Shown here: one piece after another, positions 5,147-5,188 of the stretch
Layout: the number at the start of each line of letters is the position of its first letter
How positions within the stretch are numbered: position 1 is the first letter of the stretch
From: JANQLU01 sp964434955
GTDB lineage: Bacteria > Planctomycetota > Planctomycetia > Pirellulales > Pirellulaceae
Assembly: GCA_964434955.1 (NCBI GenBank)
Contig: CAYSXI010000280.1
Coordinates: 1 to 5,188, forward strand
Direction: 5' to 3'
DNA length: 5,188 nucleotides
The notes under the pieces: model-generated
Seen by the model: the letters and a program-made list of their open reading frames with translations, nothing else
Told to the model about the DNA's origin: nothing
Databases searched by the model: none
Translations under genes and position numbers: made by a program

Positions 5147-5158
5147 ATGCACTTTTCG

Positions 5159-5164
5159 AAAGGA
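5159..5164 (+). promoter_or_regulatory. csrA ribosome binding site, possible CsrA autoregulatory target
   Basis: AAAGGA lies six bases before the ATG at 5171 and selects it over an in-frame ATG at 5147 right after the terminator T-run. The core AGGA is also the type of sequence CsrA binds, so CsrA could block its own translation, as known in other bacteria. CTTT at 5152-5155 could pair with AAAG at 5159-5162 and partly hide the site, but that stem is only four base pairs. Confidence 0.65.
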
Positions 5165-5170
5165 CGCGAG

Positions 5171-5188
5171 ATGTTGGTTTTGTCACGG
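5171..5188 (+). CDS. csrA: csrA, 5' end only: carbon storage regulator, RNA-binding
   Basis: Only six codons are inside the window, reading MLVLSR, before the sequence ends. This is the near-invariant N-terminus of CsrA, which usually continues with K(V/L)GE and totals about 60-75 residues. CsrA is a small dimeric RNA-binding protein that blocks or activates translation by binding GGA motifs in mRNA leaders. R6 belongs to the conserved first strand that helps form the RNA-binding surface in known CsrA structures. The start at 5171 is supported by AAAGGA at 5159-5164; an in-frame ATG at 5147 would add MHFSKGRE and has no ribosome binding site. The call rests on a short but characteristic motif plus the SD and the leader structure. 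In many bacteria csrA neighbours flagellar genes, but none can be seen here. Confidence 0.78.

Larger units (their letters stand above)
4688..5170. other. non-coding, structure-rich region between the lipoprotein gene and csrA
   Basis: These 483 bases hold no convincing protein; the long minus-strand frames give composition unlike a folded protein and run through the terminator hairpins. The region contains four terminator-like hairpins (4730-4754, 4804-4837, 5064-5098, 5106-5146) and a nine-base stem with one G-U pair between 4883-4891 and 4919-4927. It also has a tight hairpin at 4977-4993, a direct repeat of GAACGACCC (4966-4974 and 4979-4987) and TATAGT at 4915-4920, close to a -10 box but lacking a good -35. 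The right part is likely the csrA leader. Confidence 0.6.

Noticed and set aside
1..5188. CRISPR array, tRNA or rRNA genes, insertion sequences
   Set aside because: I found no regularly spaced repeats of 20 bases or more, no cloverleaf with a T-arm consensus, no transposase motif and no terminal inverted repeats with target duplications.

Overview
The window looks like the chromosome of a planctomycete, probably of the Pirellulaceae (Rhodopirellula-like) type. This rests on family resemblance recalled from memory: short TadE-like pseudopilins followed by a TadG-like protein with the C-terminal module I associate with that phylum, a two-helix HAMP protein carrying SHRFAGPVYRL, an orphan protein with two TFIIB-type zinc ribbons, and Shine-Dalgarno (SD) sequences that are strong on some genes and absent on others. 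No database search was possible.

Layout. Positions 1-257 are non-coding, with a pentanucleotide repeat, an A-run and a GC-rich hairpin just before the first ribosome binding site. Positions 258-2945 (+) form a probable four-gene operon: two TadE-like pseudopilins (258-710, 735-1223), a TadG-like membrane protein (1255-2370) and a small HAMP-domain membrane protein (2448-2945). The gaps are 24, 31 and 77 nt, and I see no terminator between the genes. After a 160-nt gap comes a convergent gene (3106-3621, -) for a double zinc-ribbon protein. Positions 3622-3997 are a divergent intergenic region with a cluster of CGAATCC/GGAATCG-type repeats. A lipoprotein of unknown function (3998-4687, +) follows. 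Positions 4688-5170 are non-coding but rich in RNA structure, with two candidate terminators behind the lipoprotein gene and two strong tandem terminators just before the last feature. That feature is the first six codons (MLVLSR) of csrA, cut off by the window edge at 5188.

How the parts relate. The first four genes probably supply minor pseudopilins and membrane-anchored accessory parts of a Tad/Flp-type secretion or pilus machine. No ATPase, platform, secretin or prepilin-peptidase gene is in the window, so those must lie elsewhere. The zinc-ribbon and lipoprotein genes show no functional link to the operon beyond position. The most unusual part is the csrA leader. Two intrinsic terminators end only 24 nt before the csrA start codon, and an 11-nt segment upstream of both is perfectly complementary to the loop of the second and nearly so to the loop of the first. 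This has the form of a conditional-termination (attenuator-like) control element.
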